Source: Gemmatimonadota bacterium
GTDB lineage: Bacteria > 4572-55 > J002
Reading direction: 5' to 3'
DNA length: 15,740 bases
NCBI GenBank assembly: GCA_003697105.1
Contig: RFFQ01000061.1
Location: 1 to 15,740 of the forward strand
Positions 1 through 7,814 of the stretch are shown piece after piece; position 1 is the first letter of the stretch, and each line of letters opens with the position of its first letter. Made by a program: the position numbers and the translations under genes. The notes beneath the pieces are model-generated. The model was not told the origin of the DNA and ran no database searches. It saw only the letters and a list, made by a program, of their open reading frames with translations.

Positions 1-1
1 T

Positions 2-546
2 GTTGGAAATACGTTTCTGAATTATGAGGAGGGTATCTTTGATGGAGAGGGCAGTGCTTTACTCATCGCCTATAACCATTTTATCCGAACAGCTACCGGC
101 ATATTTTACACTGAGGGTGGTCGTCCAACCTATATTTATCGCAATCACTTTGAATCTGAAGATACTGGAATTGAGGCTCATTTTAGCACTGTCGATGTGG
201 TCGACAATTATTTGGTCAACTATCAAATAGAGGTGCAAAGTTTACAGAGAAAAGCTCACTATTACCTGTTCACTATTCACTATCCAACTATCCCAATCCG
301 TTTAATGCCGCAACAACGATCCAATATGAACTTCCCACCCCTTCTCATGTGTCTATTAATGTCTATGATGTAATGGGGCGACGAGTTACTACATTGGTCA
401 ATGAAAATAAAGAAGCAGGATTTCATACGGTGACATGGAACGGTCGAAACGATCAGCAGAAATTCGTCCCTTCCGGTATTTATATCTATCGTTTGGAGAA
501 TGAATCCGGTCTAAACCTGAGTAAACCAATGGTTTTGTTGAAATAA
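2..546 (+). pseudogene. Secreted parallel beta-helix protein, 3' part, split by a frameshift
   Basis: The 5' end lies outside the window. The frame starting at base 2 is open to 373 and reads as right-handed beta-helix repeats: GNTFLNYEEGIFDGEG, then AYNHFIRTATGIFY, then YIYRNHFESEDTGIEAHF. These have the spaced N/G/I pattern of NosD/pectate-lyase-like surface proteins. The T9SS sorting domain that should follow is in another frame, open from 187 to 546. Joining them needs the equivalent of one lost base between about 187 and 262; the A-run at 250-253 is a candidate site. Whether this is a true pseudogene or a sequence/assembly error cannot be told here. If intact, the product would be exported through Sec and T9SS and displayed on, or released from, the cell surface. 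It converges on the minus-strand transglutaminase-like gene with only 7 bases between stops. Confidence 0.7.
187..546 (+). CDS. T9SS type A C-terminal sorting domain (fragment of the beta-helix gene)
   Basis: This open stretch encodes a C-terminal domain of about 85-90 residues. It begins near LPVHYSLSNYPNPFNAATT, continues through INVYDVMGRRVTTLVNE and GFHTVTWNGRN, and ends with PSGIYIYRLE and a final MVLLK. It is the FlgD-Ig-like sorting signal recognised and removed by the type IX secretion machinery. The NYPNPFN box, the YD/N-V-x-GR-x-V strand and the terminal K-x-V-L-L-K are all present. A GTG at 349 would give a 65-residue ORF, but that start lies inside the domain and is not believable as a gene start. 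The real N-terminus is the beta-helix part in the other frame. The domain also places the organism in the T9SS-bearing FCB group. Confidence 0.85.
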   Translation, partial: HCRCGRQLFGQLSNRGAKFTEKSSLLPVHYSLSNYPNPFNAATTIQYELPTPSHVSINVYDVMGRRVTTLVNENKEAGFHTVTWNGRNDQQKFVPSGIYIYRLENESGLNLSKPMVLLK

Positions 547-567
547 ACTGGGATCATTGATAGTTTA
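544..567 (-). terminator. Possible weak bidirectional terminator hairpin between convergent genes
   Basis: Inverted repeat TAAACT (544-549) and AGTTTA (562-567), with an inner ATC/GAT pairing, spans the two convergent stop codons. Read on the minus strand it is followed by a T-rich TTTATTTC. The stem is AT-rich and short, so this is only a suggestion for the end of the long minus-strand operon. Confidence 0.3.
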
Positions 568-2062
568 GGACATGAATCTTCATTTTGCCAATGAGGGGCA
601 GTAATTTCGGGTACTGGTCAAATTCACCTTCCAGCAATTTAAGATGGGTAGCATCGGCGATCATATCGCCGAACGTGGGGTCCATCGCCACCCATCGTGT
701 GCCTGTCCAAACCTCGGGCCACGCATGGTAATAAAAGGCATTGTCCAAATAGACAACGCCGAGCGCAATTCGGGTCGGAATACCCACCGCCCGGGCAAGA
801 GCGGTGAACAGCGTGGTGTGTTCGTTACAATCACCTTGCATTGTGCGGAGAACCTCAATTGCCGAAGGGATGCTCATGGTGGGCACTTTTTCCACGTGTT
901 TAAACACCCATTTTCCCAACCGATTTGCGGCAGACCAAGCCTGCGGATGGTCTTCTCCCAGAATCTGCCGGGCTAAATGGCGAATGGTATCAGCATCGGC
1001 TTGAATGAAATCGGTCGGCATTAGCCACGAGTCCAACCCGTGGGTATCTAACGGAAGGCAAAGGCTATCATTTAGGTCAGGGCGGGTTTGGCTTATTTTC
1101 ACCGTCACCGAACTATCTGTTCGGGCAAGGATCGTCTGCCGCTCTGTTTCCAGTAAAAATTGAGACCAATCAACCCCTTTTGAAACCAACCGGAGTGTCA
1201 CTGAGCGAGTAAAGCGGGAATCGGGAATGAGGCGGCTCACCGGAATAGACACATCCACCAACAAATCACTGGTAGTCGCTACAATTTCCGGTGGCGGGGC
1301 TATTTTCATCGCCGCTTCTTTGCTTTCCCGCAACATGACCAAGCCTAGCAAGGTTTCTTCCCGTTTGACACTCTGTCCGGTAGGGTCAATCCAGGTGTAA
1401 GAATCCATGCCATTCAGGGTCATGCGGATTTTAGTGGCATAAATGGTCTCTCCCAGGACGGTTAAAAGTGTCCGTTCAACCAATTCGACTTCCACGGGAG
1501 CGGTTTTCTGCGACAGCGGATCAAACATATCAAAGGTGTAGGTTTTACCGGGTTTTAGATCGAGATTGGGCACCATGTGTTCAAAAGCCAGTGGCATCGT
1601 AAATTTCCCTTTAATGGGAATATGCCGTTGGCTGTGTTGTCCGGCGGCATTGATGTCCAGCCGCAACATCTTTTCGCTAACATGACCCTCAAACTCCATC
1701 GTTTGACCGGCGGAAACCACTGTCATGGAAAAGTCAAGGGGGCGAAAATCCGGGCGAGTGTTGATGTAGCCTTCAATGCGGGTATCAAGGAGGTGTTGCA
1801 TTACCGGTAACCGCATGAACCAATTTTGCTCAAAGCGATAATTTCCATCCGGCAAAATATAAGTCGATGAACCGACAAAACCGATTTTGACTCCATCTTT
1901 GTAAACCCCCATCCACTCTTCGCGGGCTTCTAGTTGTGCGATCACGTTTTGGATATCCAGACGTTCATGTTTACCGCTATAAAATCGCTGGAGCAGCATC
2001 CCGATCAATACCAGCCAGATCAGGATGAACAGAACGTTGAGGAGTTTAAACGCCAGTTTCAT
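554..2062 (-). CDS. Membrane-anchored transglutaminase-like (papain-fold) protein
   Basis: A 502-residue protein with one N-terminal membrane segment (about residues 7-26, LLNVLFILIWLVLIGMLLQ), so probably anchored facing the periplasm. The middle (about 45-340) is beta-rich and I cannot assign it. The C-terminal domain (about 370-480) is a transglutaminase-core fold: GDCNEHTTLFTALARAVGIP, then HAWPEVW, then WVAMDPTFG, giving the likely triad Cys412, His446, Asp461. Bacterial members are usually proteases, amidases or peptide-crosslinking enzymes; the substrate here is unknown. The start lies 4 bases after the fabZ-like stop with no clear Shine-Dalgarno, suggesting translational coupling. It is the last gene of the long minus-strand run, so it may act on envelope components linked to the lipid product, but that is inference from position. 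Confidence 0.85.
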   Translation of the reverse strand: MKLAFKLLNVLFILIWLVLIGMLLQRFYSGKHERLDIQNVIAQLEAREEWMGVYKDGVKIGFVGSSTYILPDGNYRFEQNWFMRLPVMQHLLDTRIEGYINTRPDFRPLDFSMTVVSAGQTMEFEGHVSEKMLRLDINAAGQHSQRHIPIKGKFTMPLAFEHMVPNLDLKPGKTYTFDMFDPLSQKTAPVEVELVERTLLTVLGETIYATKIRMTLNGMDSYTWIDPTGQSVKREETLLGLVMLRESKEAAMKIAPPPEIVATTSDLLVDVSIPVSRLIPDSRFTRSVTLRLVSKGVDWSQFLLETERQTILARTDSSVTVKISQTRPDLNDSLCLPLDTHGLDSWLMPTDFIQADADTIRHLARQILGEDHPQAWSAANRLGKWVFKHVEKVPTMSIPSAIEVLRTMQGDCNEHTTLFTALARAVGIPTRIALGVVYLDNAFYYHAWPEVWTGTRWVAMDPTFGDMIADATHLKLLEGEFDQYPKLLPLIGKMKIHVLNYQ

Positions 2063-2066
2063 GAGC

Positions 2067-2489
2067 TTATGGTTCGACTAGGGTACAACTAAATTCAACG
2101 CTGGCAACACGCTTTCCGGCTACCCGAACAGTGCCTTTCATAAAGTAAGCACCGCCGATGGTTTCGACCAGCTCGACCGTCATTTCCATCGTATCCCCCG
2201 GGCGAAGAAACCGTTTAAACTTGGCATTTTGGAGCCGGGTCAGGGCGGGGATTCCTGCTTTTTGATCCGGCAAGGCTTTTTTGAGGAAAATCGCACCGGA
2301 TTGAGCAACTGCCTCGCAAATTAATACGCCGGGCATGATCGGATTACCGGGCATGTGACCCTTAAAGAAAGGTTCATCCTGCCGCAAGGTGCGCCGGGTG
2401 CGGATCGAATTCCCGGTCAGTTCAACAATTTCATCCACAAATAGAAACGGTTCGCGCTGCGGGATGGCGTCGTAAATATCGGTGTTCAC
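2067..2489 (-). CDS. fabZ: FabZ-type 3-hydroxyacyl-ACP dehydratase (hotdog fold)
   Basis: A 140-residue single-hotdog dehydratase, normal FabZ length. It would remove water from 3-hydroxyacyl-ACP to give trans-2-enoyl-ACP. Recognisable FabZ features in order: IPQREPFLFVDEI (9-21) in place of the usual LPHRYPFLLVDRV, then FFKGHMPGNPIMPGVLICEA (41-60) with catalytic His45 and Glu59, then FKRFLRPGDTM. The start is GTG at 2487-2489. It is supported by a Shine-Dalgarno GAGGA about 7-8 bases upstream on the minus strand. It lies 31 bases after the FabG-like gene and 4 bases before the transglutaminase-like gene. The setting beside a ketosynthase, ACP and ketoreductase suggests a dedicated copy for the cluster's product rather than the housekeeping enzyme (inference). 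Confidence 0.9.
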   Translation of the reverse strand: MNTDIYDAIPQREPFLFVDEIVELTGNSIRTRRTLRQDEPFFKGHMPGNPIMPGVLICEAVAQSGAIFLKKALPDQKAGIPALTRLQNAKFKRFLRPGDTMEMTVELVETIGGAYFMKGTVRVAGKRVASVEFSCTLVEP

Positions 2490-2520
2490 AGGTTATCCTC
2501 ACTTAATAGAGTGAATAATA

Positions 2521-3261
2521 TCAAAGCCCACCGGTAATCTCTAAGACCGTACCAGTGATGTAACTCGCCTCTTGAGAGGCTAAAAAGAGTACACCCGCGG
2601 CAATTTCCGCCGGTGTACCGAATCGTTTCAGCGGGACTTGGTTTTTATATAATTTTTTTTGTTCCGTGGAAAGATCGGCAATCAATTCAGTCTCAACAAA
2701 GCCTGGAGAGACACAATTGACCGTGATGTTGCGCTTGGCAACTTCCTTAGCAAGGGACTTGGTTAAGGCAACCTGCCCCGCTTTGGAAGCGGCATAATTC
2801 GCTTGTCCCGCAAAACCATGCTCGCCAGAAGGCGACGTAATATTAATAATCCGCCCGTAGCGATGTTTCATCATCGCCTGCACCGCAAATTTACACATGT
2901 GATAGGTACCGGTCAAATTGGTGTCGATGACCTGTTGCCATTGTTCTGGGGGCATCATGGCGAGCACCGCATCTTGACGAATACCGGCATTGTTAATGCA
3001 GATATGAATTTGGTTATACTCGGTTTCGATTTTTTCAAAGAAGCTTTTGACGCTTTTGTAGTGGGTAATATCAAAATTATGTAAATTTAGATTATCAGCT
3101 TGACTCCCCTGCGCTGCTTTGAACGCTGTTGCCGCCGCGTGATTGCGGGCGTAGGTTGCCAATACCGTCGCACCGGCACTTAAAAACGCGGCCGTGATGG
3201 CGCCCCCAATCCCGCGCGTACCGCCGGTGACAATAACAACTTGATCCGTAAAATTGAACAT
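2521..3261 (-). CDS. fabG: FabG-type 3-oxoacyl-ACP reductase (short-chain dehydrogenase)
   Basis: A 246-residue classical SDR, standard FabG length. It would use NADPH to reduce 3-oxoacyl-ACP to the 3-hydroxy form. The cofactor motif TGGTRGIG is at residues 12-19, NNAG at 90-93, catalytic Asn115 in DTNLTG, Ser143 in ITSPSGEHG, and Tyr156/Lys160 in GQANYAASKAG. VNCVSPGFVETEL and the C-terminal YITGTVLEITGGL also match FabG closely. The ATG has a good Shine-Dalgarno (AAAGGA) upstream. The gene stands 47 bases after the first CrtI-like gene and 31 before the dehydratase. General SDR activity on another substrate cannot be excluded, but the neighbours and the FabG-specific motifs favour acyl-ACP. 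Confidence 0.9.
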   Translation of the reverse strand: MFNFTDQVVIVTGGTRGIGGAITAAFLSAGATVLATYARNHAAATAFKAAQGSQADNLNLHNFDITHYKSVKSFFEKIETEYNQIHICINNAGIRQDAVLAMMPPEQWQQVIDTNLTGTYHMCKFAVQAMMKHRYGRIINITSPSGEHGFAGQANYAASKAGQVALTKSLAKEVAKRNITVNCVSPGFVETELIADLSTEQKKLYKNQVPLKRFGTPAEIAAGVLFLASQEASYITGTVLEITGGL

Positions 3262-3308
3262 AACTGATCCTTTAGATTAAAATGGAAGGGATATACCGAT
3301 AGACACCC

Positions 3309-4712
3309 CTACGCGCGAAGATATTTATCGACGTTATTACTGGTGATCACCCCGTAGTTGATCGCCCCCAACCAGCCAGACATGATGATCGCCACCGAAC
3401 CGGCATGATATAAGCCGGGCACTTGTTCCGGCAAACCCTGACTGATTTTAAGCCCTTCAAACTTAGTACCAAAAGAGGTTCCCGCGGGGTGAAGGGTATA
3501 GTGCTTAAAGGTACAGGGTGTGGAGGCTTCGAGGTGGTCCACTTTGGCACGAATATCCGGCAAATACTTCTCCAGACAATTTAGCGTATCTTCAATCAGA
3601 TGGTCTTTTGCCTGTTGATATTCCGCTTTGCTAAGCCGGTTCCAATCGTCAAAACGGGCGTTGGTGGACGAGACAATCGAAAACTTTCCCGACCGAAGGG
3701 TATCATAATAGACCGAAAATGTCCGGCTGGTGACCTTCATATCCAGCATAGCATCCGTGTTATATTCTGGAGCCGTGGAAGTGAAAATCAAGTCGCCAAT
3801 GTATGGAATAGATTCGCCTTGCCGGATACCAATATACACCTGACAGGAGCTGGTATTAACCCGTACCTTGCGGGCTTCTTCAATAAAATCAGGCGAAAAA
3901 TATTCCTCTCCGGTGAGCTTAAAAATGGTGGATAACACGTTGGCGTTGGAGAGTACCGCTTTGCATTTAATAACCCGTCCATTTGCCGCAATACCGGCCA
4001 CTTTACCCCCCTCTACAATCACTCGTTCCACCCGAACATTTTTCCGCAGGTCAACCCCGTTGGATTTGAGCACCTTGACCATCTCTCCGATAAGCTGATC
4101 CGTGCCATAATCAAAGGTAAATACCCCTTTATTCATAAAATTGGAAAAGACAATTCCGTACGATATAGCGGGATCGTCCAGTGTTGAGCCGTTGGCATAG
4201 GTGATCGGCTCCATCAGCAATCGCCAGACATCCGTACGTCCGGGGAAAAATTGTTGGAATAACTCGCGCGTGGTCATTTGCTGGTCATCATAAAAATTCA
4301 TGCTCCGGGCGGTATCAAAAAAATTTTCGACCGTTTGGGGGTCTATCCCAAATTTATCAACCATAATCCGGGAGAAGTCTTTCCGATCAAACGTCGTTTC
4401 CAGTTTGAATTGCGGGTTATCAAAAATCACACCTTTCAGTTGATGAATATGACTGGCAATCTCCTTCGTCCAATATTTCCGGCACGATTTGACCATCCCA
4501 TACGGGAATCCGTGCAAGGAAATATCAAAAATATGCCCACCCTTACGGTGAAACCACGTCGCTAAACCACCAAATTGGTAATGATGCTCCAATAAGAGGA
4601 CACTATGCCCGGCTTTCGCTAAAATATTAGCAGAAGTCAAGCCTCCAAGCCCACTACCGATGACCACCACGTCATAATAATCCTTTGCACCTTTTAAAAA
4701 ATCTTTTGCCAT
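3309..4712 (-). CDS. CrtI / retinol-saturase-like FAD oxidoreductase (copy 1)
   Basis: A 467-residue flavin-dependent oxidoreductase of the phytoene desaturase / retinol saturase superfamily. The N-terminal Rossmann fold is [19 protein letters not shown] with GSGLGG at 19-24 and the ribose-binding acidic residue at Glu42 ([12 protein letters not shown]). The C-terminal FAD-binding segment is [22 protein letters not shown]. These enzymes add or remove hydrogens, or isomerise double bonds, along long conjugated chains. No phytoene synthase or other carotenoid gene is visible, so the substrate may be the acyl chain made by the neighbouring ketosynthase set (inference). Shine-Dalgarno AAAGGA lies about 8 bases before the ATG. 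The protein clearly differs from the other copy just upstream, so this is not a recent duplication. Confidence 0.85.
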   Translation of the reverse strand: MAKDFLKGAKDYYDVVVIGSGLGGLTSANILAKAGHSVLLLEHHYQFGGLATWFHRKGGHIFDISLHGFPYGMVKSCRKYWTKEIASHIHQLKGVIFDNPQFKLETTFDRKDFSRIMVDKFGIDPQTVENFFDTARSMNFYDDQQMTTRELFQQFFPGRTDVWRLLMEPITYANGSTLDDPAISYGIVFSNFMNKGVFTFDYGTDQLIGEMVKVLKSNGVDLRKNVRVERVIVEGGKVAGIAANGRVIKCKAVLSNANVLSTIFKLTGEEYFSPDFIEEARKVRVNTSSCQVYIGIRQGESIPYIGDLIFTSTAPEYNTDAMLDMKVTSRTFSVYYDTLRSGKFSIVSSTNARFDDWNRLSKAEYQQAKDHLIEDTLNCLEKYLPDIRAKVDHLEASTPCTFKHYTLHPAGTSFGTKFEGLKISQGLPEQVPGLYHAGSVAIIMSGWLGAINYGVITSNNVDKYLRA

Positions 4713-4726
4713 TCGTGAATTCCTTT

Positions 4727-4770
4727 GAGTTTTACGAGTTTTACGAGTTTTATGAGTTTAGAAGTTTGAT
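4727..4770. repeat. Degenerate 9-bp tandem repeat (GAGTTTTAC units) between the two FAD genes
   Basis: GAGTTTTAC at 4727-4735 and 4736-4744, GAGTTTTAT at 4745-4753 and GAGTTTAGA at 4754-4762 form four adjacent 9-base units that decay through the following bases. The array fills most of the 69-base gap between the two CrtI-like genes and abuts the Shine-Dalgarno of the downstream gene. No protein reading of it is convincing. Confidence 0.75.
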
Positions 4771-4781
4771 GCGTTTGGGAG

Positions 4782-6173
4782 TTATTGTAGTACATGCAAA
4801 TTTGCCATAGAGATACCACTAAGCATTGCGCCGACAATACCCAAAAAGCCTTGATCCGTCCCAATGATAAAGAGATTCTTAAAAGGTGTTCGACCGTCTT
4901 TGACCTTATCGGGGGCACCATAAACCGCTCCGTTGATATGACCCGTATACCGCTGGATGGTTAGCGGAGTGAATGCATCTGTATAAATAACATGGTCACG
5001 AAAAGGAGGGATCAGTTGCTCTACCGCGTCGATCATCTGGCGGATGACCCGCTCTTTGGCGGCATAATAAGCTTCTGAATCTGATTGAAGTGATTGCCAC
5101 ACCTCAAAATTGGAGATACAGGTTAATCGTAGCAAATTATCCTTTAAGGGACGGTCATACTGGTAATTATTGGGCGAACAAATCACCCCACTTTTAACAT
5201 CTACTAAACCCTCGGCTTTGCGATACCGGAATTGTTCCCCCAAATTATAAAAGGTAATCGTTGCGTCATGTCCCCAATCCGCCGGAGGTTGGTCTAGCAC
5301 AAAAATCGTCTCGATAAATGTCATTACTCCGGCATTGGATTGAGGGTTCGTCACCGGCAAGGGGTCGATCAACGCCAATGTTTCATAATAACCGGCGGAG
5401 GAAAGAATTTTATCCGCGGTTAATATCTCACCATCTTCAAGTTCAACAGCTTGGATCCGGTCATCGGTGCATTTTAAAGATCGAACTCCGGCACGCATCC
5501 GCATTTCACCACCCTGTTTCCGATACTGGCGGACAAGCGCACTCGTTATTTGCCGGACACCCTGCCACGGCCGTGCAAATCCTTCATTAAAAATACTTTT
5601 GAACATGATTACAAACTGCCCGAATTCCATATCATCTTCTATTGCGCTGCCATAGTACATTAGCGGGCAAAAAAGCATATCGATCAATAGCGGATTGGAT
5701 AAATAGCGGGATACGATGTTCCGTGCCGATACCGGTTTGCGTTGTAGGTTTAGTTCGTCATAACTTAAAATTATGTCAACTAAATTATGGAAACCTTCCA
5801 TCTGATCCGGAAAGTGTAACCGTACCTGAGCCACCAATTCATCAAAATTATTGGTAAAGCGCAACCGGCAATTTGGAAAGAGAATCTCTGAATAATTCTG
5901 CTCCCGAAGATCAAACGCTTCATAAGGAAGTTTAAGTTGGCGCAACAGTTTATTCAACGGGGCACGGCGTGCGGTTTTGGGAACGAAATTCGTCATTGCG
6001 TGCAACCCCACATCAAACGAATAGCCATCTTTTGTGTAAAACGAATTAAGCCCGCCGTACATGTAATGCTTTTCCAGAATCAGGACGGTTTTATCGTAGT
6101 AGGCACAACGGACACCCGCCGCCAAACCAGACATCCCTGCCCCAATGATAATGACATCATAATGGTTTGCCAT
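4782..6173 (-). CDS. CrtI / retinol-saturase-like FAD oxidoreductase (copy 2)
   Basis: A 463-residue member of the same superfamily as the next gene downstream. The Rossmann motif YDVIIIGAGMSGLAAG has GAGMSG at 11-16, Glu34 follows in LILEKHY, and GGL is at 40-42. The C-terminal segment NLFIIGTDQGFLGIVGAMLSG resembles the retinol-saturase type (NLF-x-x-G-x-D...G-x-V-G-A). The first ~60 residues carry SFDVGLHAMTNFV, a pattern also seen in phytoene desaturases. The ATG overlaps the end of the CNNM gene by 17 bases and has a Shine-Dalgarno-like AAGGGAGA in front, so the two are probably translated from one message. Its reaction (desaturation, saturation or isomerisation of a polyunsaturated chain) cannot be read from the sequence. 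Confidence 0.85.
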   Translation of the reverse strand: MANHYDVIIIGAGMSGLAAGVRCAYYDKTVLILEKHYMYGGLNSFYTKDGYSFDVGLHAMTNFVPKTARRAPLNKLLRQLKLPYEAFDLREQNYSEILFPNCRLRFTNNFDELVAQVRLHFPDQMEGFHNLVDIILSYDELNLQRKPVSARNIVSRYLSNPLLIDMLFCPLMYYGSAIEDDMEFGQFVIMFKSIFNEGFARPWQGVRQITSALVRQYRKQGGEMRMRAGVRSLKCTDDRIQAVELEDGEILTADKILSSAGYYETLALIDPLPVTNPQSNAGVMTFIETIFVLDQPPADWGHDATITFYNLGEQFRYRKAEGLVDVKSGVICSPNNYQYDRPLKDNLLRLTCISNFEVWQSLQSDSEAYYAAKERVIRQMIDAVEQLIPPFRDHVIYTDAFTPLTIQRYTGHINGAVYGAPDKVKDGRTPFKNLFIIGTDQGFLGIVGAMLSGISMANLHVLQ

Positions 6174-7383
6174 CTCGGTCTCCCTTCGCTTCTGCCGATA
6201 AACGAGAATTCAAACCAAGTGCGGCGGCGCGTTTTTCCCATTGCTTGCGCGCAAGTGCTTGCATATCTTCAACTTCATCCATTTCATCGACAATTTCCAT
6301 ACCAAGTAACGTTTCAACCACATCTTCTAAGGTCACCAACCCCTCCGTTCCCCCATATTCATTGATCACCAAAGCAATATGCTGGCGTTGATCCAGCAAA
6401 AATTCCAACAAATTGGAGAGCCGCATCTCTGCTGGAACGGGTGGTAAATGCCGCTTCAAGTGAGCCAGCGGAATCTGATCCCGGTTTTGGACTTTTGCCA
6501 ACAGCATATCCCGTTTTAGGACAAAACCGGTCATATCATCGATATGTTTGCCATAGACCAAAACTCGGGAAAATGGATTTTCCGGATCGGCTGCCCATGC
6601 TTGCGCAACGGTTATATCCTCCTGAAAGGCATGAATTACCGTCCGCGGGGTCATAATATCTTTTGCCCTTATAAGACCAAAGCGAAATAAATTAGAAATA
6701 ATACGCGACTCATGTTCATGGATTTTACCCGTCTCCTTACCCATACCTGCCATAGCGAGAAATTCATCCCGGCTGAACACCTGAACGGGGTCATTTCGGG
6801 AAATCCAGCGGGTGAGTCGCTCTGAAATCCAGATTAACGGGTACAATACCCAAATTAATCCTTGCACAAAATACGCTGTTGGACGCGCCAGCGCCCGCCA
6901 ATAAACGGCACCTAACGTTTTGGGGATAATTTCAGATAAAAATAGAATGGCAAGCGTCATCAACGCTGAAAATAGGCCGAACCAAGCGTTACCAAACACG
7001 ATGGTTGCTTTCGCTCCGGCACCGATAGCACCGACCGTATGAGCAATGGTGTTCAATGTTAGAATCGCCGCAAGAGAGCGGTCAACATTCGCCAGTTTTA
7101 ACTGCTTCAGTTTTGCCGCCAAATGGGGTTGGTGAGTATCCAAACCGGCGATATAAGATGGGGTAATACTTAACAACACCGCCTCTGAAACCGAACAGAG
7201 AAACGAAAAGATCAAGGCTAACAGAATGTAAAGAACCAACATCACAACATCCCAGCGGGTGTAATCTGCGGCATTACCATCGCCCAGATTACCGGTACCC
7301 ACAGCAAAAGTACTGCTGGCGATGATCACCCCCACCACGACAAACCATGCTTGGATCGAGTATTGCCTCACACTTAGCCTCAC
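6157..7383 (-). CDS. CNNM (DUF21) membrane protein with CBS pair, hemolysin/CorC-like
   Basis: A 408-residue inner-membrane protein of the CNNM/CorC group, linked in characterised members to magnesium or other cation export. Order: an N-terminal hydrophobic segment (12-28); the CNNM domain with hydrophobic stretches around 45-65, 105-130, 134-155 and 168-188, containing SEAVLLS and LSEIIPKTLGA; then two CBS motifs (about 243-300 and 312-362; MTPRTVI and VINEYGGTEGLVTLEDVVE). The usual C-terminal CorC_HlyC transporter-associated domain is missing; after the CBS pair come only about 45 charged residues. The annotated start is GTG with no clear Shine-Dalgarno. A start at Met48, directly before the CNNM domain, is an alternative. 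Its place between the ACP and the FAD enzymes is odd and may be chance or a membrane support role. Confidence 0.85.
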   Translation of the reverse strand: MRLSVRQYSIQAWFVVVGVIIASSTFAVGTGNLGDGNAADYTRWDVVMLVLYILLALIFSFLCSVSEAVLLSITPSYIAGLDTHQPHLAAKLKQLKLANVDRSLAAILTLNTIAHTVGAIGAGAKATIVFGNAWFGLFSALMTLAILFLSEIIPKTLGAVYWRALARPTAYFVQGLIWVLYPLIWISERLTRWISRNDPVQVFSRDEFLAMAGMGKETGKIHEHESRIISNLFRFGLIRAKDIMTPRTVIHAFQEDITVAQAWAADPENPFSRVLVYGKHIDDMTGFVLKRDMLLAKVQNRDQIPLAHLKRHLPPVPAEMRLSNLLEFLLDQRQHIALVINEYGGTEGLVTLEDVVETLLGMEIVDEMDEVEDMQALARKQWEKRAAALGLNSRLSAEAKGDRDGKPL

Positions 7384-7417
7384 CGGTATAACGTGCTAAA
7401 AATCACAGCATAAATAA

Positions 7418-7459
7418 TGATTAAACCTTGCAAAGGTCAATTTCTGCAAGGTTTAATCA
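7418..7459 (-). terminator. 15-bp perfect inverted repeat: terminator, attenuator or processing hairpin
   Basis: TGATTAAACCTTGCA (7418-7432) and its exact reverse complement (7445-7459) surround a 12-base loop in the 102-base gap downstream of the ACP gene. On the minus strand the hairpin is followed by TTATTTATGCT, a moderately T-rich tail rather than a strong U-tract. It may end or reduce transcription after the ketosynthase-ACP genes, stabilise the 3' end of that part of the message, or bind a regulator. Confidence 0.6.
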
Positions 7460-7485
7460 AAAGTAGATCATATTGAGATGCCGGT

Positions 7486-7755
7486 TTACCGGTCACCTTC
7501 ATAAGGAACATCTTTTAATTTATCATAAAGATATTCTGCACTGCTGTTTAGTGTTGCTAATTCCATGTAATCGTCCTCTGGAACTTCAATTTTATAGCGT
7601 TTCCGAAGTTCCATCACAATATCCAGAAAGTCCATAGAATCGAGGTCCATTTGCTCCCGCAGGCGCACATCCGGATCGATATTACTTAAATCTTCGTCGG
7701 GGACAATATCCTCTACAATGTCTAGCACCAATTTTTTGATTTCCTCTTTACTCAT
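7486..7755 (-). CDS. Acyl carrier protein
   Basis: An 89-residue acidic carrier protein. The phosphopantetheine site is in MDLDSMDFLDIVMEL, with Ser40 as the attachment residue (DSMD instead of the common DSLD). Four-helix ACP spacing and length are normal. A strong Shine-Dalgarno (GAGAGGG) precedes the ATG. It sits 59 bases downstream of the ketosynthase gene, the usual ketosynthase-ACP pairing, and probably carries the growing chain for the ketosynthase, FabG and FabZ of this cluster. The ELRKRYKIEVPEDD segment is seen in ACPs of specialised pathways, but I would not name the pathway from it alone. The genome presumably has a separate housekeeping acpP. Confidence 0.92.
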   Translation of the reverse strand: MSKEEIKKLVLDIVEDIVPDEDLSNIDPDVRLREQMDLDSMDFLDIVMELRKRYKIEVPEDDYMELATLNSSAEYLYDKLKDVPYEGDR

Positions 7756-7814
7756 TACACCCTCTCTAAACTGAAAATGATAAAGTAAATCGCCAGTATT
7801 TAGCGGTCATAAAA

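Noticed and set aside
24-230. 68-residue ORF at the left edge
   Set aside because: It is in a third frame over the beta-helix coding region and has no recognisable protein features; the frame from base 2 explains the sequence.
4713-4781. CRISPR-like array
   Set aside because: Units are 9 bases, directly adjacent and without spacers, so this is a simple tandem repeat.
3309-6173. Carotenoid biosynthesis locus
   Set aside because: CrtI-like enzymes alone are not enough: no phytoene synthase, cyclase or geranylgeranyl synthase is present, and the neighbours are acyl-ACP enzymes.
5937-6365. 142-residue plus-strand ORF across the CNNM/FAD gene junction
   Set aside because: It lies opposite two well-supported minus-strand genes and shows no family motif.
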